Shown here in pieces: positions 52,379 through 63,577 of a stretch of DNA of 64,000 nucleotides. The notes below the pieces were generated by a model. The model ran no database searches, was not told where the DNA came from, and saw only the letters and a list, made by a program, of their open reading frames with translations. Position numbers and translations under genes: made by a program. The stretch is from positions 201,401,605-201,465,604 of the forward strand of contig CM077643.1 of the NCBI GenBank assembly GCA_039707465.1. The letters are read 5' to 3'. How positions within the stretch are numbered: the stretch's first letter is position 1; each line of letters begins with the position of its first letter. This DNA comes from Rhabdophis nuchalis. Lineage: Eukaryota; Chordata; Lepidosauria; Squamata; Natricidae.

Positions 52379-53078
52379 CTGTGTGCACAATTATTAGGCA
52401 TGTTGTATTTTGGAGGATTAATTTTATTATTGAACAACTACAGTGCTCTTGGTCAATCCAAAATGAAACCTCAAACCTGAATATATAAGAAAATAAAAGT
52501 GAGGTTACGACTTTTTTAGGAGAATATCTATTTCTGCACAAGTATTGGACAAATATTAGTGTGCAGAATTATTATGTAACTAAATGAAAAATTACAATTT
52601 TCCTGACTTATTTATTTTCATCTGTAAAAGTGAGAATAAACAACAAACGACTCAAAATTTACAAATAAACATTTCTGACAGTTCAAAAAAAATCACTGAC
52701 CAATACAGACCAGTGACCTATTGACTATTTGCAACAAAACATTTGATGGTTCTGTGATCATGCCTTATTATCTTAGCAATTTCAAGAGTGCTGCATCCCT
52801 CTGAAAGACTTTTTTACAATTTTTGAGTTTTCAGAGTTAAATCTCTTTTTAGCCCATTTTCCCTGAGCAAAAGAAGTTGCTTATTAATGCACACCTTGAT
52901 ATAGGGTGTTGATTTCCTTAGTGTAATGAGGATCTCCCTCATTACACAAATACACATCACCTGATCTGCTTATATCCACTAAGCATTTAAGTTTATACAG
53001 CTTGGAGGTAGAAAATATCCATACAAAGGATGATATGGTCAAAATACCCACTTGCCAAATAATTGTGCATACAGTGTA
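52379..53078. mobile_element. Second, non-autonomous Tc1-like element nested in the first
   Basis: Left end 'gtgtgcacaattattaggca' and right end 'ccaaataattgtgcatacag' form inverted repeats of about 20 bp. The interior includes 'gatatagggtgttgatttcc' and 'tacacatcacctgatctgct'. At about 700 bp it is internally deleted and has no transposase. It splits the outer element between 'gagttcaatct' and 'gtttgattagaccagagaat'. Confidence 0.82.
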
Positions 53079-53443
53079 GGTTTGATTAGACCAGAGAATC
53101 TTATTCCTTACAGTTTGAGAGACCTTCAGGTGCTTGTTTGCAAACTCCAAGTAGGCTTTCATGAAGTGAGGAGAGGCTTTCATCTAGGCACTTTGCCACA
53201 AGGTCCAGACTGGGGCTACAGTGATGGTTATTCTTCTTGAACTCTGTCTCATATCCACACAGGATCTCTAGGGCTCAGTCAGATTGGATTATTAGTCTAC
53301 TCTCTTACTAAGGCCTTTCTTCCCCTATTGCTCAGTTTGACCGGATGACTAGCTCTCAGAAGAGTCCTGGTTATGCCAAATTTCTTCCATTTCAGAATTA
53401 TGTAGGCCACTGTGCTCCTAGGAACCTTCAGTGCAGCAGAAAT

Positions 53444-55765
53444 TATATTATATTTATATTTATATTTATTCAATTTATACCCCGCCCTTCTCCAAACGGA
53501 CCCAGGGCGGCGCACAGGAAAATTAAAATACATACAAAATATCATATAAAATTTAAAAAACTAATTCAATAGAACCTGTGCTAAAAGCAGATTAAAATCC
53601 CCAAATTTAAAAACTATCTAAAAGTCAGTATAGGGGGCTACGCTAGGCCGGCTAGATGGAACAAATGTGTCTTAAGACACTTGCGGAAGAGGCGGAGGTC
53701 AGAGATGGTGCGAAGTTCAGGGGGTAAGTCGTTCCAAAGGGCTGGACCTGTCACAGAGAAGGCTCTCCCCCTGGGTGTCGCCAGTCGGCATTGTCCGGCC
53801 GACGGCACCCTGAGGAGGCCCTCTCTGTGGGAGCGTATTGGTCTGAGGGATGTATGGGGCAGGAGGCGGTCTCGCATATAACTAGGCCCCGAGCCATGGA
53901 GCGCTTTAAAGATGGTCGTCAGAACCTTGAAGCGCACCCGAAAGACCACAGGAAGCCAGTGCAGCTCGCGCAGGATAGGTGTTATGTGGGAGTGTCTAGG
54001 CGCTCCCGTAATCACCCGCGCGGCTGCATTCTGGACTAACTGCACCTTTCGAGTGCACCTCAAGGGAAGCCCCATGTAGAGAGCATTACAGTAGTCGAGT
54101 CGAGAGGTCACGAGGGCCTAAGTGACTGCGAAGGGCAGCCCGGTCCAGTAAGGGCCGCAATTGGCGCATCAGGCGTACCTGATGAAACGCCCTCCTGGCC
54201 ACGGCCGCCACATGGTCCTCCATGGACAGCCGGGAATCCAGGAGGACACCCAAATTGCGCGCCCTCTCCACGGGGGCCGGTGTTTCGCCCCCAATGGCCA
54301 GAGTTGGAATAATCTGGCTGAACCGGGGTGCCGGAAGCCACAGCCACTCAGTCTTGGACGGGTTGGCCTGAGTTTGTTACTACCCATCCAGATCCGTACG
54401 GCCTCCAAACACCGGGACATAACCTCGACGGCATCGTTGGGGTGGTCTGGGGTGGATATGTACAACTGAGTATCATCAGCGTACAGATGATATCCCACCC
54501 CAAAACCACGGATGATCTCGCCCAGCGGCTTCATGTATGTGTTGAACAGTAGGGGCGAGAGGACCGACCCCTGAGGTACCCCACATACGAGGGGCCTCGA
54601 GGCCGACCTCTGCCCCCCTGCCAACACATATTGCGACCGACCAGAGAGGTAGGAAGAGAACCACCGTAGAACGGTGCCTCCCAGCCCCAACCCCCCCAGT
54701 CGGCGCAATAGGATACCATGGTCGATGGTATCAAAAGCCGCTGAGAGGTCTAATAGGACTAGGATAGAGGAATATCCTCTATTCCGCGCCCTCCAGAGAT
54801 CATCAACCAACGCGACCAATGCCGTCTCGGTGCTATGCCCGGGTCGGAAGCCGGACTGGCGCGGGTCTAGATAATCAACTTCCTCCAAGTGTCGCGGAAA
54901 CTGTTGGGCCACCACACTCTCAACAACCTTCACTAAAAAGTGAAGGTTGGAGACGGGACGATAGTTCTCTAGTAATGCTGGATCCAGGGACGGCTTCTTG
55001 AGGAGGGGCCTTACTACCGCCTCTTTCAAGACGGCAGGCAAGGACCCCTCACTCAAAGATGCGTTGACAATGCCCTGGAGCCAGCCTCGTGTTGTCTCCC
55101 AGGATGCCAGTACAAGCCAGGAGGGACACGGGTCCAATAAACATGTGGTAGCCCTAAGTCTCTTTGACAACTTGTCCATATCCTCGGTAGTAACAAAATC
55201 AAACTCCTCCCAAGATGGTGTCTCAAGAGCAACCTCGGACCGCTCAGCTGGACCACTGTCGATGGAGGGCAGCTCGCTCCGAATCCGAGTGATTTTCTCC
55301 TGCAGATAAATCCCAAATTCCTCTGCTCGACCCTGTAGAGGGGCTTCCCGCGGCCTCTGTTGAAGGAGGGAGCGGGTCACCCCAAACAGGGCGGCAGGGC
55401 GGTTATCTGCGGATGCAGTAAGAGTGGCACAATACTCACGTTTGGCCACTCTTATCGCCACCAGATAAGTCCTAATGTAGGTTCTCACTAGTGTTCGGTC
55501 GGCTTCGGAGCGAGAGGATCTCCATCTGCTCTCTTGGCGTCTCTTGTGGCGCTTCATCTCCCTAAGCTCCTCGGTGAACCAAGGAGCCCGGGTGGATCGT
55601 CGCCGCAAGAGAGGCCGCTCGGGCGCGACTCGGTCCAAGGCCCCCGTGGCCGCACTTAACCATGCGGCCACTAGGTCCTCAGTCGAGTCGCGGGGCAAGT
55701 CCACAGGAATTGGCCCAAGCTCCCTTTGGAACCTTACCGGGTCCATCAGAAGCCTGGGGCGGAAC
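53444..55765 (-). mobile_element. Long L2-like LINE copy, nested in the Tc1 element
   Basis: This is one of the most complete copies (2.3 kb). From 5' to 3' on the minus strand it encodes [20 protein letters not shown], the pre-RT region, the palm with [34 protein letters not shown] and [17 protein letters not shown], and the C-terminus LFRKCLKTHLFHLAGLA. It ends in a 3' UTR and an ATTTAT tail at 53444-53470. A frame of 536 codons is open from 55779 to 54169, with frameshifts near 54370 and 54120 separating the C-terminus. The endonuclease domain is missing. Its 5' junction carries copied filler DNA (55766-55828). Confidence 0.92.
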
Positions 55766-55828
55766 CATGTCAGCAACAATCAAGAGAAATGGGAGGCACC
55801 AGAGCTAAATTTCAAATGTTGTTCCAAA
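55766..55828. repeat. 63-bp filler copy at LINE 5' junction
   Basis: Identical over 63 bp to 56022-56084 of the surrounding Tc1 element, starting 'catgtcagcaacaatcaaga' and ending 'gttccaaa'. It lies exactly between the LINE 5' end and the resumed Tc1 sequence. Confidence 0.92.
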
Positions 55829-56095
55829 TTCTATTGTAGCTGTCCCTAGATCTGTGCCTTGCAATAATTCTGCCTCTGAGCTCTGCAGGCAGTTGCTTTG
55901 ATCTCATGGCTCTTGCTCTGCTACAGTTTGTATTGTTAGCTGTGAGGCCTTCTATAGAGAGGTGTGTGCCTTTCCAAATCATGTCCAATCAATTTAATTT
56001 ACCACCGGTAGACTTCAGAAACATGTCAGCAACAATCAAGAGAAATGGGAGGCACCAGAGCTAAATTTCAAATGTTGTTCCAAAGGTTCTGAATA

Positions 56096-57785
56096 ATTAT
56101 GCCAATGTGATATTTTTGATATTCAAATTTCTAGGTTTTATAATATCTCAAGACCTAAAATATACCTCTAACATCAAAAACATCATCAAAAAAGCACAAC
56201 AAAGAATGTTCTTTCTGTGCCAACTCAGGAAGCTCAAACTGCCGAAGGATCTGTTGATACAGTTGTACAGAAGAATTATTGAGTCTGTCATCAGCACCTC
56301 TATAACTGTCTAGTTTGGTTCTGCAACCCAACAAAACAGACACAGATTTCAGAGGATAACCAGAACTGCAGAAAAAACAATTACTGCCAACCTGCCACCA
56401 TTGAGGACCTGTACACTGCACGAGTCAAAAAGAGGGCTGTGAAAATATTTACAGACCCCCTCACATCCTGGACATATATTGTTTCAACTCCTACCCTCAA
56501 AACTACACTATAGAGCAATGCACATCAAGACAACTAGATACAAGAACAGTTTTTTCCTGAACTCTGCTAAACAAATAATTCCCTCACCACTGTCAAACCA
56601 TTCCCTAAGGCTGCATTACTATTACTATTACCGTATTTTTCGGAGTATAAGATGCATCTTTTTTTCCTCCAAAGAGGCTGAAAATCTGTGTGCGTCTTAT
56701 ACATCGAATACAGCATTTTTTGCCTCATGGAATCCCGTCCCATTCACCAAACTGGCTGTGCCTAGCCTTATAGAGGTTTCCAGAGAGCTCCTGGGGGCTG
56801 GGGAGGGCAGGAATTAGCCTAAAATAAGCCATTTCCCCCCCCCCCCCCCGAGCACTCTATAAGCTTCCATAGGGCTATGCATGGAATTTATTTGACACAA
56901 AAATGGCCCGTTTTCACGATAAATGGGCCAGTTTTTTGCCCATTTTTGACACCCCCACCCCCTCAGGAGCAGACTGCAAGTCCCGTCCCCCCCAAGGCTG
57001 TTCATGCTTTTTATTTGGGAAAAAAAAGGCCCATTTTCGCAGAGAAACGGGCAGTTTTGGGGAGGTTTCCAAAGTGCAAAGCCCCCCCCCCCCCTTTGAG
57101 AAGGCTCTTTAACTGTTTCTGTGCCAGGAGAAACAAAGTCCTAAGATTTGTCAGCGATTTCCTTCTCCAGGACATAGATAAATACACCTGGAAACATCAA
57201 CCTACCTACCTACTCTCTCTCTCCCTACCTACTGTATTTCTCTCTCCCTCCCTATTTCTCTATCCTTCTACCTACCTACCTACCTACCTACCTACCCATA
57301 CACACACACACTCCCTACATACCTACTGCATTTCTCTATTTCTCTCTCTCTATTCCTTTTACCTACCTACTCTCTCCCTACCTACCTACTGTATTTGTAT
57401 CTGTATTTGTATTTCTTTCTCTCCCTCTCTATCCCTCTATCTACCAACCTACTTTTTTTTTGTAATTTGCCTCTTCAAAACCTTGGTGCATCTTATACTC
57501 CGAAAAACACGGTAGTCCTCTCATCATTCCTATCACTCATCTCCTCCTACTTATGACTGCAGAACTGTAACTTGTTGCTTGTATCTTTACAATTTATATT
57601 GATTTTGATTGTTTCCTGATTGCTTACTTGTACCCTATGATTATCATTAAGTGTTGTACCTTATGATTCGTGACAAATGTATCTTTTCTTTTATGTACAC
57701 TGAGAACATATTCACCAAAGACAAATTCCTTGTGTATCCAATCAAACTTGGCCAATAAAGAATTCTATTCCATTCCATTCCATAT
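56096..57785 (+). mobile_element. Rex1-like LINE 3' end, interrupted by a TIR element
   Basis: 56110-56620 encodes a decayed RT C-terminus: FLGFIISQDLKYTSNI, KKAQQRMFFLCQLRKLKLPK, then AMHIKTTRYKNSFF. After the 56631-57512 element the 3' UTR follows ('caaagacaaattccttgtgt', 'ttggccaataaagaattcta') with an ATTCC microsatellite to about 57785. The RT motifs fit the Rex1/Babar branch better than L2 or CR1. It is inserted in the outer Tc1 element. Confidence 0.68.
56631..57512. mobile_element. CCGTATTTTT-type TIR element with CTAC minisatellite
   Basis: Ends 'ccgtatttttcggagtataa' and 'tactccgaaaaacacgg', with TA on both sides. It closely resembles the 29.4-kb copy, including a pyrimidine minisatellite at about 57190-57450. 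Non-coding. It sits inside the Rex1-like LINE, the innermost level of the nest. Confidence 0.88.
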
Positions 57786-58019
57786 TTCAGGGTTTTCTTT
57801 CTTTTTAATAAATTTACACACACTTCTAAAATTCTGTCTTCATTGAATGTAGCTTAATTAGAAAAAATGAATTTCAACAATTGTAGAATAAGGCTGCAGC
57901 ATAACAAAATTGACAAAGATGAAAGGGGTCTGAGTTCTTTCTGAATGCACTGTATAAGATACTACTTTTTGTAAAAGGGGATAAGTTTCATTCAGTAATT
58001 TAATGCACATCTAAGGTAT

Positions 58020-60404
58020 GTAGGAAGCACACAATACTAATGGGGGATTTTAACTACCCAGACTGTAGTTACTGGGAAACAAACTTTGCACCAAGTGGAA
58101 GATCCAGCAGGTTCCTAACAAACCTAGCAGACAACTTTTTTCCCAAAACGTAGAGAAGGGAACAAGGGGATCAGCCATATTGGACTTAATTCTCACTAAC
58201 AGAGAGGAAATGATATAAGGTGTTGAAGCCACAGGAACCCTGGGGGCAAGTGACCATGCAATATTGGAATTCAACATTATACAAACACAAGCAGTAGAAC
58301 AAAGTCAAACTAGAGTCTTAGACTTTAGGAGAGCTAATTTCAATAAACTTAAGAGAAAGCTTGGGAAGAATTCCATGGATGAGAATCCTCAAGGGGAAAA
58401 CAACTCAGGAAGCCTGGGAAATTTTGAAACATGAGATTACAAAAGCCCAGTCTAGCACGATACCAACGAAGAAGAAAAATAACAGCTTCCAAAAGAAACT
58501 GGCATGGCTGCATAAAGAACTTTCTGACAAATTGAGAGACAAAAAAGATAAGTATAAAAAGTGGAAAGAGGGGGACATAACTAAGGCAGAATATCAACAA
58601 ATAGCCCGAGCCTGCAAAGATAAAGTGAGGAAAGCTAAGGTTCACAATGAAGAAAAACTTGCCACAAAAGTAAAAAATAACAAAAAAAGCTTCTTCCAAC
58701 ATGTTAAAAACAAGAAAAAAGGAAACATTTGGTCCACTGCTGGGAGAAAGTGGCAAGAAGGTGACAAGCAACAGGGAGAAAGCAGAACTATTTAACTCAT
58801 GTTTTGCATCTCTCTTTACACAAAGGGATAACAGTCCAATCTATCCAAAACAGCACCACAAAAATCAGATTAGGAACTCAAGTTGAAATAGGGAAGAAAA
58901 TGGTAAGAGAGCACCTGTCTAACTTAGACGAGTTGAAATCACTAGGACCGGATGGATTACATCCCAGGGTTCTGAAGGAACTGGCAGACGAGATCTCGGA
59001 ACCATTGAACTATATCGTTCAGAGATCCTGGAACACCGGGGAACTACCAGAGGAATGGAAAATAGCTGATGTGGTTCCCATCTTCAAAAAAGGTAAAAAA
59101 ATAGATCCAGGAAACTACAGATTATTGAGCCTGACCTCAATACCAGGAAAGATTCTGGAAAAGATAATCAAGAAATGAATTAGCGAACACCTAGAAGTAA
59201 ACAAAGTAATAGCCAAAAGCCAACATGGGTTCATCAAAAACAGATCATGCCAGACTAATCTTATTGCATTCTTTGACAAAGTGACCCAACTAGTGGACCA
59301 GAGGAATGCCGTCAATATAGTTTATTTGGACTTCAGTAAGGCATTTGATAAGGTAGACCATAACCTACTACTAGATAAAGTAGAAGAATGTGGGTTAGAC
59401 AGCATCACCACCAGATTGATTCGTAACTGGCTGACCAACTGCACTCAACGTGTAGTCCTCAATGGAACTGCATCTACATGGAGGGAAGTATGTAGTGGAG
59501 TACCCAAAGGCTTTGTTTTAGGCCCAGTACTCTTCAAAATCTTCATCAATGATTTGGATGAGGGAATAAATGGGGAACTCATCACATTTGCAGATGACAC
59601 CAAGTTGGCAGGAATAGCCAACATTCCAGAAGATAGGCTTAAGATACAGAAGGATCTTGACAAATTTAAACATTGGGCACTATCTAATAAAATGAAATTC
59701 AATGGTGAAGAGAGTAAGGTTCTACATTTAGGCAAGAAAAACGAAATGCACAGGTACAGTATAGTTGGTACCTTGCTCAAAAGTAGTAACTATGAGAGGG
59801 ATCTTGGAGTCCTAGTGGACAACCATTTAGATATGAGCCAGCAGTGTGCAGCAGCTGCCAAAAAAGCCAACACAGTTCTAGGCTACATAAACAGAGGGAT
59901 AGAATCAAGATCACGAGAAGTGTTAATACCACTTTATAATGCCTTGATAAGGCCACACTTGGAATACTGCATTCAGTTTTGGTCGCCAAGATGTAGAAAA
60001 GATGTGGAGACTCTAGAAAGAGTGCAGAGAAGAGCAACAAAGATGATTAGGGGACTGGAGACTAAAACATGTGAAGAACGGTTACAGGAACTGGGTATGT
60101 CTAGTTTAATGAAAAGAAGGACTAGGGGAGACATGATAGCAGTGTTCCAATATCTCAGGGGTTGCCACAAAGAAGAGGGAGTCAAACTATTCACCAAGGC
60201 ACTTGAGGGTAGAACAAGAAGCAATGGGTGGAAACTAATCAAGGAGAGAAACAACTTAGAACTGAGGAGAAATTTCCTGACAGTTAGAATTAATCACTGG
60301 AACAGCTTGCCTCCAGAAGTTGTGAATGCCCCAACACTGCAAGTCTTTAAGAAGATGTTGGATAGCCATTTGTCTGAAATGATATAGGGCTTCCTGCCTA
60401 GGCA
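58020..60404 (+). mobile_element. CR1 LINE, 3' half with broken ORF2
   Basis: The copy starts in the endonuclease C-terminus (MGDFNYPDCSYWETNF at about 58040), continues through a Lys-rich linker (58361-58795) and enters the RT domain: LDELKSLGPDGLHPRVLKEL at about 58920, VYLDFSKAFDKVDHN at about 59320, GVPKGFVLGPVLFKIFINDL and FADDTKLAG at about 59590. It ends with the CR1 signature LNHWNSLPPEV-like region and TLQVFKKMLDSHLSEM. The last 368 codons (59281-60387) are open. Upstream there are stops and shifts. The usual 3' tail is cut short after 'gcctaggcaggggttgga'. It is inactive and lies antisense in the BOLL intron. Confidence 0.93.
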
Positions 60405-60849
60405 GGGGTTGGAGACTATTGTAAGTTTCTGTTCAATCTATTTAAACGAAGATTAGAGGGGGGTGTTTTTTTTCCCTTTAACCCCCCCTCGGACAAAGCG
60501 GCATTTAAACTATCTCTCTCCACATCGGAATGGAGAGAGAACAAAGGCTGACCGGCCATTTGAATTAACTATGTGAGAAAGATTGAAATCGCAGTTGCAA
60601 GAGGTGCTTCCTGAGCTGTTTTTAAAAATCGGAACTTCTGCTCTTCTCCCTGCGAAAAGGAGGAGTTCAAATGGCTCCCCTTCTTTCTCGTTTTTGTACT
60701 TATAAATTAAGTCTGTCTTTTGAAACCACCTGTGGGAAATCGCTGGTATTTTTTTTATAGTCTCCCTGAGGGTGCTCTGGATCTCTTCTGTCACGTGGAC
60801 TTTTTGGATTTTGATTAGTTGACTTTTTTCTTTCTGATGTACCTCCCTC

Positions 60850-60882
60850 CTCTAGCACCAAAGAATTTTGGTGCTAGAGGAG
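60850..60882. repeat. Short perfect hairpin in the L1-derived leader
   Basis: 'cctctagcaccaaa' pairs with 'tttggtgctagagg' across a few bases just upstream of the ORF1 fragment. Confidence 0.85.
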
Positions 60883-61113
60883 CGAGCAGCTGGGATGGGA
60901 GAAGAGGTTAAGGAGGTCCGAAAGGGAAATTTAGAACCGGAAAACTTTATGGCCAAAATAGAATTTTAAAGAATGTCTTTTTTTCTCAGGTTCCAGAATC
61001 TACCAGAGACAGAAAATGAAGATCTTAAAGATATTATGAGCACAATTTTAGCAGAATACCTTAAGAGAGACAAAGAACAGCTGTGGTGGGATATGGACCT
61101 GGTTTATAGAATT

Positions 61114-62637
61114 AATTCAGTCTCCAACCTTCCCTTTCTGGCGAAGGTTGTTGAGAGTGTGGTGGCACAACAGTTTCCCCGTCACCTGGAGGAAGTTGAG
61201 TATCTAGATCCGCGCCAGTCCGGCTTTCGGCCCGGGCATAGCACCGAGACGGTATTGGTCGCGTTGGTTGATGATCTCTGGAGGGCCAGGGATGGGGGTT
61301 GTTCCTCCATCCTGGTCCTATTAGACCTCTCGGCGGCTTTCGATACCATCGACCATGGTATCCTATTGCATCGGTTGGGGGGGTTGGGGGTGGGAGGCAC
61401 CGTTTTACGGTGGTTCTCCTCCTACCTCTCTGGCCGATCGCAATTTGTGTTGGCAGGAGAGCAGAGGTCGACCTCGAGACCCCTCACATGTGGGGTTCCT
61501 CAGGGGTCGGTCCTCTCGCCTCTCCTGTTCAACACATATATGAAGCCGCTGGGTGAGATCATCCGTGGTTTTGGGGTAGAGTATCATCTCTACGCTGATG
61601 ATACGCAGCTGTATATATCTACCCCAAACCACCCCAACGATGCCGTAGCGGTGATGTGCCAGTGCCTGGAAGCCGTACGGATCTGGATGGGAAGTAACGG
61701 ACTCAGACTCAACCCGACCAAGACCGAGTGGCTGTGGTTTCCGGCTGCCCGATTCAACCAGCTAACTCCATCGCTGGCCATAGGGGGCGAACATCTTGCC
61801 CCTGTGGATGGGGCGCGCAACTTGGGTGTCCTCCTAGATGCCCGGCTGTCCATGGAAGATCAAGTGACAGCCGTGGCTAGGAGGGCGTTTTACCAGGTTC
61901 GCCTGGTTCGCCAGTTGCGCCCCCTATTGGATCGGGACGCCCTTCGCACAGTCACTCATGCTCTCGTGACATCCCGACTGGACTATTGTAACTCTCTCTA
62001 CATGGGGCTTCCCTTGAGGTGCACCCGGAGACTGCAGATGGTCCAGAACGCAGCCGCGCGGGCAATCCTGGGTACCTCTAGGTTTACCCATGTAACACCT
62101 CTCCTGCGCGAGCTGCACTGGCTGCCTGTCGTCTTCCGGGTGCGCTTCAAGGTACTAATTATCATCTTTAAAGCGCTCCATGGCTCGGGACCTAGCTATT
62201 TGCGGGATCGGATCCTGCCCCATACTTCCTCACGGCCGATTCGCTCCCACAGAGAGGGACTTCTCCGGGTGCCGTCCACTAGATTTTGTCAGCGGGCGAC
62301 GCCCAGGGGAAGGGCTCTCTCTGTGGCGGGCCCTGCCCTCTGGAATGACCTTCCCCCCGACATTAGAACGACCACGGACCTCCGCTCCTTCCGTCTGAAA
62401 TTAAAAACATACTTTTTCTGCTTGGCCGGTCTGGGGTAGTCTCTCTCTATGGGGTTTTAGTTGTATAGTGGGAATTTTAGCTTAGATTGGGTATTTTAGC
62501 ACAGGTATTATTTAATTTGTTTTTAAGATGTTTTTGATTGTATATTTATGGTTTTAGTTTCCCTGTGCACCGCTCCGAGTCCCTACGGGGAGAGGAGCGG
62601 TCAAGAAATTAAACTATTATTATTATTATTATTATTA
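61114..62637 (+). mobile_element. L2-like LINE with fully open RT frame, inserted in L1 ORF1
   Basis: From VSNLPFLAKVVESVVAQQFP onward the RT domain is open without interruption to the stop at 62437-62439. It contains [51 protein letters not shown] and the C-terminus LRSFRLKLKTYFF. The 3' UTR ends in an ATT microsatellite (62616-62637). The copy is 5'-truncated. In frame with the upstream L1 ORF1 fragment it makes a 488-codon open frame (60973-62439). It looks like one of the youngest L2-like copies here. Confidence 0.93.
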
Positions 62638-63346
62638 TATGCTAGAACCCATAATGTTCCACGAGAGGTACATGTTAAATTTCTCAGGAGGACCACGAGG
62701 GATGAGGTGCTAGGGACCAAAAAGGGGGAGACCTTTAAAATATCGAGATAAAGAAATTACTATTCTAAAGCAAATCCCCCAAAAAATAAGAGAAAGAAGG
62801 AAGAAGTATTCTTTCTTATCAAAGAAACTATATAACAGACGAATTTGGTTTAGATGGTTATTGCCAGAGGGAATGCTGATTTTCTGGGAGGGAAGCAGAA
62901 TTAGAATTAAGACAGTGGATGAGGCTGAAGCCTTTATTAAAAAACATTCTTCTCTCCTAGAGGACGAAGATAGCGGAGGCGGGGAAAAAGGCAGCAATGT
63001 ACAAGACATGGGAAAAGGGGGGGGGGCTATGACTCCACCTGGGGACACGGAGGAGGGAGCAATATTGAAAAGGCTCAGGTCACAAAAATAATTGTATTTG
63101 AAATATTATTGTAATTGTTGATATAGTAGAAAGTGACAAAAAAAGAGATGATTGAACATACGGTTGATATAAAGTAAGAATTCTGTTTATGCTTATCTTT
63201 TATATGTCATTTTTAAAATTGTAAAACTGTGAGATCTGGAGGGATTTCTACTACTAGCATGGGAGCTACCCAAATTTTCTATGTACCTTTTTACCTTTTC
63301 CCCATAAATGTTTTAAAACCAATAAAATTCTTTACAACAACAAAAA

Positions 63347-63577
63347 AGGAGAGAAGCAACTTAGAACTGAGGAGAAATTTCCTGACAGTTAGAACAATTA
63401 ATCAGTGGAACCCCTTGCCTCCAGACATTGTGAATGCCCCAACACTGGAAGTCTTCAAGATGTTGGATAGCCATTTGTCTGAAATGGCATAGGGCTCCTA
63501 CCTAGGCAGAGGGTTGGACTAGAAGACCTCCAAGGTCCCTTCCAACTCTGCTATTGTATTGTATCTTGTCTAGGATT
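63347..63577 (+). mobile_element. CR1 LINE 3' end
   Basis: Coding end NLELRRNFLTVRTINQW, then LPPDIVNAPTLEVF and a stop at about 63490, followed by the CR1 3' UTR 'ggttggactagaagacctcc' and tail 'tattgtattgtat'. Confidence 0.92.

Larger units (their letters stand above)
51860..55907 (-). pseudogene. Tc1-like transposase, broken into three pieces
   Basis: Read on the minus strand: the start MRSKQLPAELRGRIIARHRS (from 55907), then the second helix-turn-helix region after the LINE (ALKVPRSTVAYIILKWKKFG, about 53440-53380), then the C-terminal catalytic part (KVLEWPNQGPYLNPIDHLWR, about 52060-51990). Tc1 transposases are DDE enzymes acting in the nucleus on their terminal repeats. The last catalytic acidic residue is Asp in NPIDHLW, where the family usually has Glu. 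Two insertions and several shifts make it inactive. Confidence 0.85.
51607..57952. mobile_element. Tc1-like DNA transposon, host of nested insertions
   Basis: The ends 'cagtgcattcatgaagtatt' and the inverted 'tctttctgaatgcactg' follow and precede TA dinucleotides (51605-51606 and 57953-57954). Matching sub-terminal sequence ('ttctacaatggttgaaattc' and its counterpart at 57870-57895) confirms one element. Its own sequence survives at 51607-52378, 53079-53443, 55829-56095 and about 57786-57952. The rest is inserted DNA. The intact element would be about 1.5 kb. It resembles the Tc1 family whose ends contain 'gtattcagacccctt'. Confidence 0.9.
60420..63346 (+). mobile_element. L1-derived ORF1-only (HAL1-like) element, split by a LINE
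   Basis: 60420-60890 looks like a 5' leader. An ORF1 fragment begins near 60894 (MGEEVKEVRKGNLEPENF), has a stop at 60967, and continues LRFQNLPETENEDLKDIM to DLVYRINS. After the L2-like insertion ORF1 resumes (62637 onward: YARTHNVPREVHVKFLRRTT, IPQKIRERRKKYSFLSKKLY, FRWLLPEGMLIFWEGS) and ends at 63091. These are the L1 ORF1p RRM and C-terminal domains. Only about 250 bp of UTR follow, with aataaaa and an A-rich tail at 63325-63346, and there is no ORF2. The coiled-coil is very short. Confidence 0.8.

Noticed and set aside
60405..63577. The two CR1 3' ends as one CR1 split by the L1-derived element
   Set aside because: The two pieces overlap in the C-terminal coding region, so they are separate CR1 copies, not two halves of one.
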